From NCBI GenBank assembly GCA_020628645.1, contig JAHDES010000001.1, positions 186,001 to 250,000 of the forward strand: DNA of 64,000 nucleotides, given 5' to 3'. The DNA is from Saprospiraceae bacterium. GTDB lineage: Bacteria; Bacteroidota; Bacteroidia; Chitinophagales; Saprospiraceae. Positions 17,768 to 26,897 of the stretch are shown in pieces. The notes under the pieces are model-generated. The model worked only from the letters and a program-made list of their open reading frames with translations, searched no databases and was not told where the DNA came from. Numbering within the stretch: the first letter of the stretch is position 1; each line of letters begins with the position of its first letter. Position numbers and translations under genes: made by a program.

Positions 17768-20411
17768 AAACAATCATAAAATCCATAGGGTAAATTCATT
17801 ACCCAACCTATTAACAACACTTCCAATATTGTTGTTACTTTCTCTTCTTTTCTCAACGACTTCCATTGCTCAATCTCTAAAAATAAAACTTATCGACGCT
17901 TCTTCAGGTGAACCCTTAATAGGGGCTTATGTATACACGCCAGATGTATCTTTTTCTACAGAAACAGATTTGGACGGAAGGGCTGTTTTAGAAAATTTGG
18001 GGTATCGAGATGAAGTTATCTTCTCCTATATTGGCTATGCTGATTTAAAACTTCCCATTTTTGAAATTCGTCGCCGAAATGGAATCATTCAAATGTTTCC
18101 AGATGCTACCGCAGATACGATTGTAGTGATTGGGCGAAGAGATGATGCTGTAGAAGAAATTCCCTATCAAGTAGAACAAATCAAAAAAGCAGATATTAGT
18201 TTTAAAAATGCGCAGACTTCTGCCGACGCACTTGAAGTCAATGGAGGCGTATTTATCCAAAAAACTCAAATGGGCGGTGGTAGTCCCGTAATACGTGGTT
18301 TTGAAGCCAATCGTGTCCTAAATGTCATTGATGGGGTTCGCTTAAATAATGCGATTTATAGAAATGGACACCTACAAAATGCTGTGACGATTGATAATTC
18401 TATGCTCAAACAAATAGAAGTCATTTATGGGCCTGGTTCGCTGATGTATGGTAGTGATGCTTTGGGAGGAGTTATTCATTTTCGATCCATAGACCCTACC
18501 CTTCTAACCGATGCAAGTGAAAAAGATCATCGTTTAACAACCAATTTTTATACCCGTTTTGCTACTGCTAATTTGGAGAAAAGGGCTCATCTTGATTTAA
18601 ATTATGGTAAACAAAAATGGGGTTTTATTACCAGCATAACAGCAACTGATTATGATGCACTACGTGCAGGAAAAAATGGCCCTAAAGAGTTTCCTAATTT
18701 TGGTAAACGATATTTTTATACCGATCGAGATCAAACGGAAGCCATAGATCAAGTTTATAGCAATAACTTCCCAGAAATTCAAGTGGGCGTAGGAACAGGT
18801 GATCCTAACATTTATCGCTTTTGGAATACCGAGTATAGTCAATTTGATTTTCTACAAAAAATAAAGGTTCAACCCAATCATAAAGTAAATTTCACCTTAA
18901 ATTATCAATATTCTTCTTCTACAAATGTTCCTCGATATGATAATCTATTAGACACCATTGATCGAGCGGACAATTTAAAATGGTCAGAATGGTACTATGG
19001 TCCTCAAATGCGTTCAATGGTTTCTTTAAAAACACGTTTATTAAATGAAAATGTGGCATATGATAAAGCGACTATTATAGGAAGTTTCCAGCGTATAGAC
19101 GAGGATCGTATTAGACGTAAATATGCGAATCGTTATCGTACCATTAATAAAGAAGATGTTTTCGTCTATAGTTTAACCGCTGATTTTGATAAATACCTCG
19201 ATGAACAAGAACGATCCGTCATATCTTATGGACTCGATCTAGCACACAATCGCGTAGAATCAAAAGTCAGGGTATTAGATATAAATAGTGGTCGAGTACT
19301 TTTGAATACAGCAACTACCCGCTATCCAAGTGGAGGAAGTGCTATGGCTACTTTTGGTTCTTATTTAAATTATCGTTGGCGAAGTCAAGATTCTACTATC
19401 GTATTTAATGGTGGTTTACGATATAGTTCCGTTAATCTGGATGCTACTTATTTGGAAACAGATTTTATTGAATGGCCCGAAGATTATTACAATCAAATTG
19501 AAAATAACAATGGCGATCTTACTTGGGCTGCTGGTTTAACTTGGAATAATGCCTCCAATTGGCAAGTACGAGTATTAGCAGCAAAGGCTTTTCGTTCTCC
19601 AAACATAGATGACTGGGCAAAAAATCGGGTAAAAGGAAGCAAAATCGTCGTTCCCAATTTAGATTTAAAACCCGAAACCGCCAATAATTTTGAACTAACC
19701 GTAGCAAAAGAACTAGGTGACTATAATGCCCGTGCCAAACAAGGTAGATTTATCAAACTAAGTGCTACAGGATTTTATTCTCATCTCAAGGATGCCATTG
19801 TACGTGTGGATTCTTCTAATTTAGATACAAATGTTTTAATTGTAGATGACGAACCACACGATATTCAAATAAATATCAACTCTGAAGATGCTAATATCTT
19901 TGGGTTTTCTGGAAATGTGTTAGTTAAACTTGATGATGTTTGGACTTTCAATTCTGGAATTAATATCACTAAGGGTACTACCCTCTTTTCAAATAATATT
20001 GTACAGGATACGATTGTACCATTTGCACACATTCCACCTCTATACGGTGCTACAAGTTTACGCTATAATTATGATCGCCTTCAATTAGAACTTTCGTTAA
20101 AATATAATGGAAGAAAAAAATTAGAAGATTATTCAGTTAGTGATATAGAAGAAGGAGGTATTATTGATCGAGGTGGCACTTCTGATAATATTGAACAAAC
20201 TCCTCTTGATTATGATGCTGAAGGTAAAGCCTTTCATACGGGCACCTATGGCTGGACAACTGTAAATTTTTATTCTTCCTATAAATTAAATGATAAATAT
20301 TCGGTCAACTTTGCCATCGAGAATATTTTTGATAAACTTTATTTACCCTTCGCCTCTACCATTCCCGCCCCTGGGCGAAACTTCGTATTTTCTTTGCATG
20401 GAAAATTTTAA
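17754..20411 (+). CDS. TonB-dependent outer-membrane receptor with N-terminal carboxypeptidase-like domain
   Basis: The 885-residue receptor starts with a signal peptide (LLTTLPILLLLSLLFS, cleaved after SIAQ), then a carboxypeptidase-regulatory-like domain (about 40-115, SSGEPLIGAYVY), a plug (about 130-245, with GGGSPVIRGFEANRVLNVID and YGSDALGGVIHF) and a 22-strand barrel ending in FVFSLHGKF with terminal Phe. Plug motifs are closest to haem/siderophore-type receptors, but the ligand cannot be fixed. The start is GTG at 17754, overlapping the kinase gene; no ATG precedes the signal peptide in frame. The kinase may respond to the same nutrient. Confidence 0.88.
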   Translation: MIVRRNNHKIHRVNSLPNLLTTLPILLLLSLLFSTTSIAQSLKIKLIDASSGEPLIGAYVYTPDVSFSTETDLDGRAVLENLGYRDEVIFSYIGYADLKLPIFEIRRRNGIIQMFPDATADTIVVIGRRDDAVEEIPYQVEQIKKADISFKNAQTSADALEVNGGVFIQKTQMGGGSPVIRGFEANRVLNVIDGVRLNNAIYRNGHLQNAVTIDNSMLKQIEVIYGPGSLMYGSDALGGVIHFRSIDPTLLTDASEKDHRLTTNFYTRFATANLEKRAHLDLNYGKQKWGFITSITATDYDALRAGKNGPKEFPNFGKRYFYTDRDQTEAIDQVYSNNFPEIQVGVGTGDPNIYRFWNTEYSQFDFLQKIKVQPNHKVNFTLNYQYSSSTNVPRYDNLLDTIDRADNLKWSEWYYGPQMRSMVSLKTRLLNENVAYDKATIIGSFQRIDEDRIRRKYANRYRTINKEDVFVYSLTADFDKYLDEQERSVISYGLDLAHNRVESKVRVLDINSGRVLLNTATTRYPSGGSAMATFGSYLNYRWRSQDSTIVFNGGLRYSSVNLDATYLETDFIEWPEDYYNQIENNNGDLTWAAGLTWNNASNWQVRVLAAKAFRSPNIDDWAKNRVKGSKIVVPNLDLKPETANNFELTVAKELGDYNARAKQGRFIKLSATGFYSHLKDAIVRVDSSNLDTNVLIVDDEPHDIQININSEDANIFGFSGNVLVKLDDVWTFNSGINITKGTTLFSNNIVQDTIVPFAHIPPLYGATSLRYNYDRLQLELSLKYNGRKKLEDYSVSDIEEGGIIDRGGTSDNIEQTPLDYDAEGKAFHTGTYGWTTVNFYSSYKLNDKYSVNFAIENIFDKLYLPFASTIPAPGRNFVFSLHGKF

Positions 20412-20446
20412 GGAATTAAGAAAGTAAATTCATTTCGACCCAATTA

Positions 20447-21748
20447 CTAATGCAGCACACTAGCATGCATTAATTCTTCAATTTCTTCAGCTTCTACAGG
20501 AATATTAGCAGTAAGATCAAATGTACCATTATCCGTTACTACTAAATCATTTTCAATACGAATCCCTAATTTTTCTTCTGGAATATAAATACCTGGTTCT
20601 ATGGTAAAGACCATCCCTGCTTGAATGGGATCGTAGCGATGAGCAGGATCATGCACATCTAAGCCCAAATGATGGGATGTACCATGCATGAAATATTTTT
20701 TATAGGCAGGATAATCTGGATCTTGTTTTTTAATGTCTGTTTGATCTAGTAAACCTAAATCTAGTAGTTCACTTTGCATCAACAACCCAATTTCTTTATG
20801 ATACTCTTCGATATTTGCCCCAGGTACAAGAAGCGTTTGTGCCGTTTTCATCACTCGCAAAACAGCATTGTACACTTTTCTTTGACGAGAAGAAAATTGC
20901 CCACTTACAGGGATTGTCCGAGTCAAATCAGCAGCATAATTGGCATATTCTGCTCCAAAATCCATGAGCAATATATCACCTGCCATACAGCGTTGATTAT
21001 TTTTAATATAATGTAGCACACAAGAATTTGCCCCACTCGCAATAATCGGAGTATAGGCATGTCCTGTTGCTCTATTAATTAAAAACTCATGCGTAATTTC
21101 AGCTTCTATTTCATACTCCATAACACCTGGCTTCACAAATTCCAAAACGCGCTGAAAGGCTTTCCCTGTAATAGTACAGGCATGTTGGAGGACCTCCAAT
21201 TCATAATGTGATTTAGTCATTGCCATTTTCTTTAAAATGGGCTGCGCACGATGGTATTTGTGAAGCGGATATTGTTGCATCAATTGTTGTGCAAAGCGCG
21301 TATTGCGCGAGGGAACGACTGGCTGAAAACGATCATTTTCAGTCGTGTTTAAGTAAATGCGTTTAGCGAGTAAGATCAATTCATGGAGGATTTTTTCTTG
21401 TTCATCCAACCAAAATATTTTTTCTATACCTGAAATTTTACGAGCTTCTTCTTTTGTATATTTTGCACCTTCCCAGCGAGCAATATATTCGTCTGTTTTT
21501 TTGATAAAAGCGACTTCTTGATAGCCTTCTTTAATACAATCTGGAAATAAAACGACTACCGTCTCTTCTTGATCCAAGCCTGACAATCGAAACAAATCTG
21601 AATCTTGTCGAAAAGGATAAAAAGCATCTCCATTCCGAGGCATTAAGTCATTCGAATGAAAAATAGCAATGGAATTAGGTTCCATTTTACGTACAAATCT
21701 TGCACGATTTAATTTGAATAAATCCGAATGCAAGGTCTCATATTTCAT
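20447..21748 (-). CDS. pepP: Xaa-Pro aminopeptidase (aminopeptidase P, M24B)
   Basis: The 433-residue enzyme removes N-terminal residues preceding proline. It has an AMP_N domain (about 5-140, with MPRNGDAFYPFRQDSDLFRL-like spacing) and a pita-bread M24 domain with the five metal ligands readable: Asp in MDFGAEY, Asp in AADLTRT, His in HGTSHHLG, Glu in IEPGIYI and Glu in RIENDLV. The length matches E. coli PepP (441). It is cytosolic. It is convergent with the TonB receptor, with 35 bases between stops. A minus-strand TACTTTTG box lies about 80 bases upstream. Confidence 0.93.
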   Translation of the reverse strand: MKYETLHSDLFKLNRARFVRKMEPNSIAIFHSNDLMPRNGDAFYPFRQDSDLFRLSGLDQEETVVVLFPDCIKEGYQEVAFIKKTDEYIARWEGAKYTKEEARKISGIEKIFWLDEQEKILHELILLAKRIYLNTTENDRFQPVVPSRNTRFAQQLMQQYPLHKYHRAQPILKKMAMTKSHYELEVLQHACTITGKAFQRVLEFVKPGVMEYEIEAEITHEFLINRATGHAYTPIIASGANSCVLHYIKNNQRCMAGDILLMDFGAEYANYAADLTRTIPVSGQFSSRQRKVYNAVLRVMKTAQTLLVPGANIEEYHKEIGLLMQSELLDLGLLDQTDIKKQDPDYPAYKKYFMHGTSHHLGLDVHDPAHRYDPIQAGMVFTIEPGIYIPEEKLGIRIENDLVVTDNGTFDLTANIPVEAEEIEELMHASVLH

Positions 21749-21829
21749 AGTAGTGTAAGTATTATTATTTGGGTGTCAAGATAATAAAATAATGCTTGTG
21801 CGTACGATAATTAAGTGCAAAATACAAAG

Positions 21830-21837
21830 CAAAAGTA
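21830..21837 (-). promoter_or_regulatory. Candidate -7 box for pepP (TACTTTTG on minus)
   Basis: Matches TAnnTTTG on the minus strand about 80 bases before the start. A 24-nt perfect palindrome begins 3 bases away on its upstream side. Confidence 0.4.
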
Positions 21838-22107
21838 GCGTATTTTTATACTTATAAAAATACTAGAAATGTAATCAGTATAATGAGAGGAAACTTCATT
21901 TTGGGGGGAAGAAGGGGTTGAGGTATGAATAAGTTCAAATTAAGGTGCTTTTTTTGTTAAAAGCAAGTTTAATGCCTTATTCCATAGCAAATTACCCTTT
22001 GTGGTGTAGAAGATAGGTTACAGAAAAAAAGGATGTATAAATCCTTACTTTATTTTCCCTTTCTACGATCAAAACTATGATTCTATTTTTTTGTTAAACA
22101 GTTTTAG

Positions 22108-22115
22108 TACTTTTG
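22108..22115 (+). promoter_or_regulatory. Candidate -7 box for mvaD (TACTTTTG)
   Basis: Matches TAnnTTTG, 38 bases before the ATG at 22154. It lies inside the longer open frame that starts at 22091, supporting the downstream start. Confidence 0.4.
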
Positions 22116-22153
22116 AACCAATTCTAAAACAATTGATAGAATTTTTATCTCTT

Positions 22154-23236
22154 ATGTACGACAATCCAAAACTCATCATTGAAACAGCCGCCCTCAAAGA
22201 AAATGCGGTTGCTTGGAGAAGCCCTTCTAATATTGCAATTATAAAATATTGGGGCAAACATGGCGTTCAACTGCCTCGTAATCCGTCTATTAGTTTTACC
22301 CTCGATCAAGCCTATACTGACACTAAACTTGCTTACCGACCCAAACGAGGTGCCGACGAAGGTATAGCGTTAGACTTTTTCTTTCATGATGAACCCAATG
22401 AAGCTTTCCGAAAAAAAATTGTCCAATTTTTAGATAAAATCACCCCTATTTTCCCATTTCTACGGCAATTGGAAATGACCATTCATTCTTCTAATTCTTT
22501 TCCACATTCGGCAGGAATTGCTTCTTCTGCTTCTAGTATGAGTGCTTTGGCATTATGTCTTTGTGCTATGGAAGATCAGTTTTTTGGCACATTGAATAAT
22601 ATTGAAGCCTTTCGAAAAAAAGCCTCTTATGTCGCACGTTTGGGGTCAGGAAGTGCCTGTCGATCCATTTATGAAGGTTTGGGTTTATGGGGAAAAACAA
22701 TTGAAGTAGAAGGTTCTTCAGATGAATTTGCGGTAGGCTATACTGCTGAAGTTCATGAAATTTTTCATACATTTCAAGATACTATTTTGATTGCAAGTAA
22801 AGGAGAAAAAAGTGTATCAAGCCGCGCAGGTCATGCTTTGATGGAAGGCAATGCTTATGCAAATCCTCGTTATGACCAAGCTCGTCGTCGCTTGCATACG
22901 CTTCTAGCTGCTTTAAAAACGGGAGATGTAGAAACCTTTGGACGAATTACAGAAAATGAAGCCCTGACACTTCATGCTTTGATGATGACTTCCAATCCGC
23001 CTTATATCTTGATGCGCCCAAATAGTTTGAAGATGATTGAATTGGTTCAACAATTTAGAAAAGATCAAAATGTACCCGTTTATTTTAGTTTAGATGCTGG
23101 TCCCAATCTTCATTTATTATATCCCGAAACCGAAAAAGAACAAGTAATGGCATTTATTCAATCAGAACTAGTACCTCTTTGTGAAAATGGAGAATACATC
23201 GCCGATCAAGTCGGGAAAGGACCATTGGAGTTGTAG
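22154..23236 (+). CDS. mvaD: Diphosphomevalonate decarboxylase
   Basis: This enzyme converts mevalonate 5-diphosphate to isopentenyl diphosphate using ATP, the last step of the mevalonate pathway. The 360-residue GHMP-kinase-fold protein shows the signature SNIAIIKYWGKHG followed by LPRNPSIS, the phosphate loop HSAGIASSASSMSA and the segment GSGSACRSIYEG. The catalytic Asp probably lies in SLDAGPNLH. I use the ATG at 22154 (MYDNPKLI); an in-frame TTG at 22091 precedes the promoter-like box. It is convergent with rodA, with 7 bases between stops. Confidence 0.93.
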   Translation: MYDNPKLIIETAALKENAVAWRSPSNIAIIKYWGKHGVQLPRNPSISFTLDQAYTDTKLAYRPKRGADEGIALDFFFHDEPNEAFRKKIVQFLDKITPIFPFLRQLEMTIHSSNSFPHSAGIASSASSMSALALCLCAMEDQFFGTLNNIEAFRKKASYVARLGSGSACRSIYEGLGLWGKTIEVEGSSDEFAVGYTAEVHEIFHTFQDTILIASKGEKSVSSRAGHALMEGNAYANPRYDQARRRLHTLLAALKTGDVETFGRITENEALTLHALMMTSNPPYILMRPNSLKMIELVQQFRKDQNVPVYFSLDAGPNLHLLYPETEKEQVMAFIQSELVPLCENGEYIADQVGKGPLEL

Positions 23237-23243
23237 GAGTTAT

Positions 23244-24662
23244 TTAAACGGAGTAACGATGACTATCAAGTTTCAGCAAAACTCCTATCATCAAGGTGAA
23301 TCCCAATAAAGAAGAACCCCCATAACTAATAAACGGTAAAGGAATACCAATAGTCGGAATTAAATTCATAGTCATTCCAATATTGATAAAAAAGTGGATA
23401 AAAAGCACACCAGCAACACCATAAGCATACTGCCGTGAGAAAGTAGATCGTTGGCGTTCGGCAATCGTCACGATACGAAGTAATAATAACAGAAATAGGA
23501 CAACTATCGCAAAGCTACCTACAAATCCTTGTTCTTCTCCTATGGTACAAAAAATGAAATCGGTAGATTGTTCTGGTACATAATTCAATTTCGTCATTGT
23601 TCCATTGGTAAAGCCTTTGCCCATTAACCCACCTGATCCAATTGCCATTTTAGATTGTAATACATTGTATAAAGAACCTTGTGGATCACATTTTTCAGGA
23701 TTGAGCCAAACATTGATTCGATCTTGGTGATGGGGTCTTAAAATATTATTAAAGGCAAAATTGGTAGCAAAAATCTGAAGACTCCCCAACACCAAAGCAG
23801 TACTTACTAAAAAAGAAATACGTTGTTGTCGATTATTCCAATGATATAACATCAAGCCCAAAGCCAAAAGTACATTTGCAGCTATACTATACCATTCATA
23901 CTCCATTCGAAAAGCAATAATACTTAATACGCCCCAAACTAATAAGGCTAGCCAGTAATAAATTGGCATTCTTTTTATATTAAATAATAACACAAAAAGA
24001 GATGATAATAATAAGCCTAGAATCACACTTAATGGTTCAAATGATAAACTCAAGATAAATACTGTGCCTAAAGCTAAAGCAAATAAATAGGGCATAGATG
24101 GCATTCCCTCTCGATACAATACAATAAAAAAAGATAAAAACACTACTGCTGATCCAGCATCTGGTTGTAAAAAGATAAGAACCATCGGCACCAACATCAT
24201 TAAAATGGCCGTAATTTGAGAACGAAACTCTCGTAAAGAACTACTGTATGTACTGAGATACGCAGCAAGGGCAAGACAAGTAGCAAACTTAGCAAACTCA
24301 GAAGGTTGTAAAGTAAATCCACCCGGTAAAGCAAACCAACTCGTAGCTCCATTGATGTTTTTCCCGAAAATAAGTACTAAAATTAAAGAAAGGATACTTG
24401 CTCCATAGATAAGATAGGCAAAGGTTCGCCAAAACTTCCAATCAATCACAATGGTAAATAATAGTAAAACTGCCGATACGCCTATAAAAATCGTTTGTTT
24501 ACCAACTGTAGTTTCAAATATAAAATCAACTCGACTTTGCGGATAGCCATCTCCATGACCTACCGTATAAATCATCAACCAGCCCACTCCTATCAAACTT
24601 AGATAGAGCGAAAATACCATCCAATCAATACCTGCTAATCCTGACTGATTTCTACGGTTCAT
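23244..24662 (-). CDS. rodA: Peptidoglycan glycosyltransferase RodA (SEDS family)
   Basis: RodA polymerises lipid II into glycan strands during cell elongation, with a partner class B penicillin-binding protein. The 472-residue protein has about ten to twelve membrane segments, an FTLQPSEFAK motif and the conserved extracellular loop with RPHHQDRI followed by YNVLQSKMAIGSGGLMGKG; the closing segment GIPLPFISYGGSS is typical of the family. It is longer than E. coli RodA (370) because of extra hydrophobic segments in the middle, as is common in Bacteroidota. A minus-strand TAAATTTG box lies 20 bases upstream. No mreBCD or pbp2 gene is in the window. Confidence 0.93.
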   Translation of the reverse strand: MNRRNQSGLAGIDWMVFSLYLSLIGVGWLMIYTVGHGDGYPQSRVDFIFETTVGKQTIFIGVSAVLLLFTIVIDWKFWRTFAYLIYGASILSLILVLIFGKNINGATSWFALPGGFTLQPSEFAKFATCLALAAYLSTYSSSLREFRSQITAILMMLVPMVLIFLQPDAGSAVVFLSFFIVLYREGMPSMPYLFALALGTVFILSLSFEPLSVILGLLLSSLFVLLFNIKRMPIYYWLALLVWGVLSIIAFRMEYEWYSIAANVLLALGLMLYHWNNRQQRISFLVSTALVLGSLQIFATNFAFNNILRPHHQDRINVWLNPEKCDPQGSLYNVLQSKMAIGSGGLMGKGFTNGTMTKLNYVPEQSTDFIFCTIGEEQGFVGSFAIVVLFLLLLLRIVTIAERQRSTFSRQYAYGVAGVLFIHFFINIGMTMNLIPTIGIPLPFISYGGSSLLGFTLMIGVLLKLDSHRYSV

Positions 24663-24681
24663 AATTTATTTTTATCCATTA

Positions 24682-24689
24682 CAAATTTA
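24682..24689 (-). promoter_or_regulatory. Candidate -7 box for rodA (TAAATTTG on minus)
   Basis: Matches TAnnTTTG on the minus strand, 20 bases before the rodA ATG. Confidence 0.4.
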
Positions 24690-24732
24690 ACGAAAAAGCC
24701 AACAGTATAGAAATCTTTATTTCCAAATCCCT

Positions 24733-24740
24733 TACTTTTG
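24733..24740 (+). promoter_or_regulatory. Candidate -7 box for the YehP-like gene (TACTTTTG)
   Basis: Matches TAnnTTTG, 20 bases before the ATG at 24760. It is divergent from the rodA box within a 97-base spacer. Confidence 0.4.
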
Positions 24741-24759
24741 AGGAATCAATCTTATTTCA

Positions 24760-25893
24760 ATGTCCGAACGACTCACTAAATGGCGCCTTATTTTAGGAAA
24801 AAAATCAAATCCTCCAGAGGAAGCTGAACTCAACGAACAGCTAGAAGGCATTGATAATGTATTAGAAGCCCTATATGATTCGGAACGAAAAAAAGGTTTG
24901 GGCAGCTCCTCTCCCAATGTCAATCGTTGGCTGGGTGATATTCGTAAATATTTTCCAAAATCCGTCGTACAAATTCTCCAAAAAGACGCCTTAGATCGAC
25001 TTCAACTGGATCAAATGCTACTAGAACCAGAATTATTAGAATCCGTTGAAGCAGATGTCGAATTAGTGGGTACTATTTTATCACTTAATAAAGTTTTACC
25101 TGAAAAAACAAAAGCTACCGCACGAGAAGTCGTCCGTAAAGTTGTCAAAGAATTAGAAAAGAAACTCAAAAATCCACTTCGCGAAGCCATTCAAGGTGCA
25201 TTAAATAAAAGTGTTCGCAATCGTCGCCCCAAACATAATGAAATCGACTGGCATCGAACCATTCGCGCCAATCTGAAGCATTATCAAGCTGATTATAAGG
25301 CTATTATTCCAGATCGTTTATATGGCTATGGCAAAAAAGGGCAAGCCCTTAAACACATCATTTTATTAGTCGATCAAAGTGGTTCTATGGCAAGTTCTGT
25401 GGTGTATGCGGGAGTGTATAGTGCTATTTTGGCATCGCTTCGTTCTGTGAAAACAAATATCATAGTATTCGATACTAATGTGATTGATTTAAGCGATCAA
25501 TTGGATGATCCTGTAGAATTATTATTTGGAACACAATTAGGAGGAGGAACTGACATTAATAAAGCCGTTGGTTATGCCCAGCAACTCATCACTAATCCCA
25601 ATGATACTATTTTCGTTTTATTGACTGATTTATATGAAGGTGGGAATGAACGAGCTTTAGTTCAAAAGATTCAAAGCATCAAACAAGGTGGAAGTCAAAT
25701 CATTACGCTTCTAGCACTTAATGATCAAGGCGCGCCTATTTATGATAGCCAATTAGCCCGTCAATTTGCACAAATGGAAATTCCTGTTTTTGCTTGTACG
25801 CCCGATCAATTTCCCAACCTCATGGCAACCGCTATTAAGAAAGAATCTATTCCTCAATGGATGGCACGAGAAGGTATTGTACAAAAAGGATAG
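24760..25893 (+). CDS. VWA domain protein, YehP-like
   Basis: The 377-residue cytosolic protein closely resembles E. coli YehP in length and in segment order: an N-terminal RWRLILG-type start (KWRLILG), a helical middle with TIRANLKHY, and a C-terminal von Willebrand A domain. The MIDAS is complete: DQSGSMASS (Asp205), Thr in GGGTDI, and Asp in LLTDLYEGG. YehP homologues usually sit with a MoxR-type AAA ATPase and a SWIM zinc-finger protein, suggesting a chaperone-like metal-dependent complex. No such partners are in the window, so this copy is an orphan. It is convergent with the lipoprotein gene that follows. Confidence 0.85.
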   Translation: MSERLTKWRLILGKKSNPPEEAELNEQLEGIDNVLEALYDSERKKGLGSSSPNVNRWLGDIRKYFPKSVVQILQKDALDRLQLDQMLLEPELLESVEADVELVGTILSLNKVLPEKTKATAREVVRKVVKELEKKLKNPLREAIQGALNKSVRNRRPKHNEIDWHRTIRANLKHYQADYKAIIPDRLYGYGKKGQALKHIILLVDQSGSMASSVVYAGVYSAILASLRSVKTNIIVFDTNVIDLSDQLDDPVELLFGTQLGGGTDINKAVGYAQQLITNPNDTIFVLLTDLYEGGNERALVQKIQSIKQGGSQIITLLALNDQGAPIYDSQLARQFAQMEIPVFACTPDQFPNLMATAIKKESIPQWMAREGIVQKG

Positions 25894-25900
25894 AATAAAA

Positions 25901-26848
25901 CTAACCTTTTTGTAAAGCTGAAAGTATTTTCGAAGGACTAGCTGTTTGTAAAGCAGGCGGAATAGTTTCTAATTTTTGAGTTTTTAAGTCAACTGCAAAA
26001 GGAGTATTTTTTCCTGTTTTCCACAAAATAGCAAATTGTTGGTCATCAGAAGTAAATCGTTTTTGCCCATCTAAACTAACAGGAGCATTAAATAAGGGAT
26101 TTAAATTAAATTGATCCGATTCATAATCATAGTCTGGAAAAAGGAGTTGGGTCTTTCCGTCTGCTGATTTTAATAAAAATAAAGAAGAGAAGCGATCTGT
26201 CCCTTGAAATTGATACTCACAAAAAGGTTTGATGGCTTGAATATTCGATAAATCTGTTAAATCAAATACAAAGGCTCCTTGATCTTGTGCAAAGCCAATC
26301 ATATAATTCTCCCACAATTCTAAGGTCATAATACGACCCGATTGAGCATCTACTAATTCTCGATTTTGTTTAAAACTAGGTTTTAAAACGGGTAGTAGTT
26401 TTTTTTCTATAACATTGTAGCAATACATTTGATCAAAGCCCTTGATCGCAACTACATGGTTGGTGTTATTATAATTAATCTTCGTAAAATAATAAGGGAA
26501 ATCAGGGCTACGATTTACAGGCAATTCCTCTTCAAAAACGGTAGTACAATCCAGTAAATCTATTACTTGAATAGCTCTATGACTCTCGCCAAAATCTACA
26601 TCTTGAGTAGATGAAGTAGCAGCGATCACCATCTCTTGATGAAAAAGGTCTAATTTTTTCCGATTTCCTTCTAAAATTTCCCCTTCAAAACGACAATCTG
26701 AGCGAAGTTTTAGTTCTAATTCATCTATTTTCTCCACTTCCGTTTTCGTAGCCTCCTTAGAAATAGGTGGTTCTTCTTGTGAAGGTTTTTCATTTTGGCA
26801 AGCCACCACAAGAAGTAATAAAAATAGAAAGGGGTATAAATATTTCAT
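25901..26848 (-). CDS. Lipoprotein of unknown function, probable beta-propeller
   Basis: The 315-residue protein has a clear lipoprotein signal (LLLLVVACQN, Cys17) and an acidic linker rich in E, K and P. The rest looks like repeated four-stranded blades: short strand pairs such as GRIMTLELWENYMIGF and GAFVFDLTDLSN recur. I do not recognise the family. It is the last of the minus-strand genes after the SprB/OmpA protein, 49 bases downstream, and may be part of that transcript. A role at the outer membrane with the OmpA protein is plausible but unproven. Confidence 0.7.
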   Translation of the reverse strand: MKYLYPFLFLLLLVVACQNEKPSQEEPPISKEATKTEVEKIDELELKLRSDCRFEGEILEGNRKKLDLFHQEMVIAATSSTQDVDFGESHRAIQVIDLLDCTTVFEEELPVNRSPDFPYYFTKINYNNTNHVVAIKGFDQMYCYNVIEKKLLPVLKPSFKQNRELVDAQSGRIMTLELWENYMIGFAQDQGAFVFDLTDLSNIQAIKPFCEYQFQGTDRFSSLFLLKSADGKTQLLFPDYDYESDQFNLNPLFNAPVSLDGQKRFTSDDQQFAILWKTGKNTPFAVDLKTQKLETIPPALQTASPSKILSALQKG

Positions 26849-26897
26849 TGCAATCTGATTTGATTGACAAAGTACGAAATATTTTTAGATTCTTTGT

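Larger units (their letters stand above)
21749..22153. other. Divergent promoter region between pepP and mvaD
   Basis: About 400 bases with no convincing gene. It contains a minus-strand -7 box (21830-21837), a plus-strand -7 box (22108-22115), a perfect AT-rich palindrome GTATTTTTAT-ACTT-ATAAAAATAC (21840-21863) and a small AAGGAT/ATCCTT hairpin (22029-22046). The 21840 palindrome sits beside the pepP promoter box and could be an operator. Confidence 0.5.
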
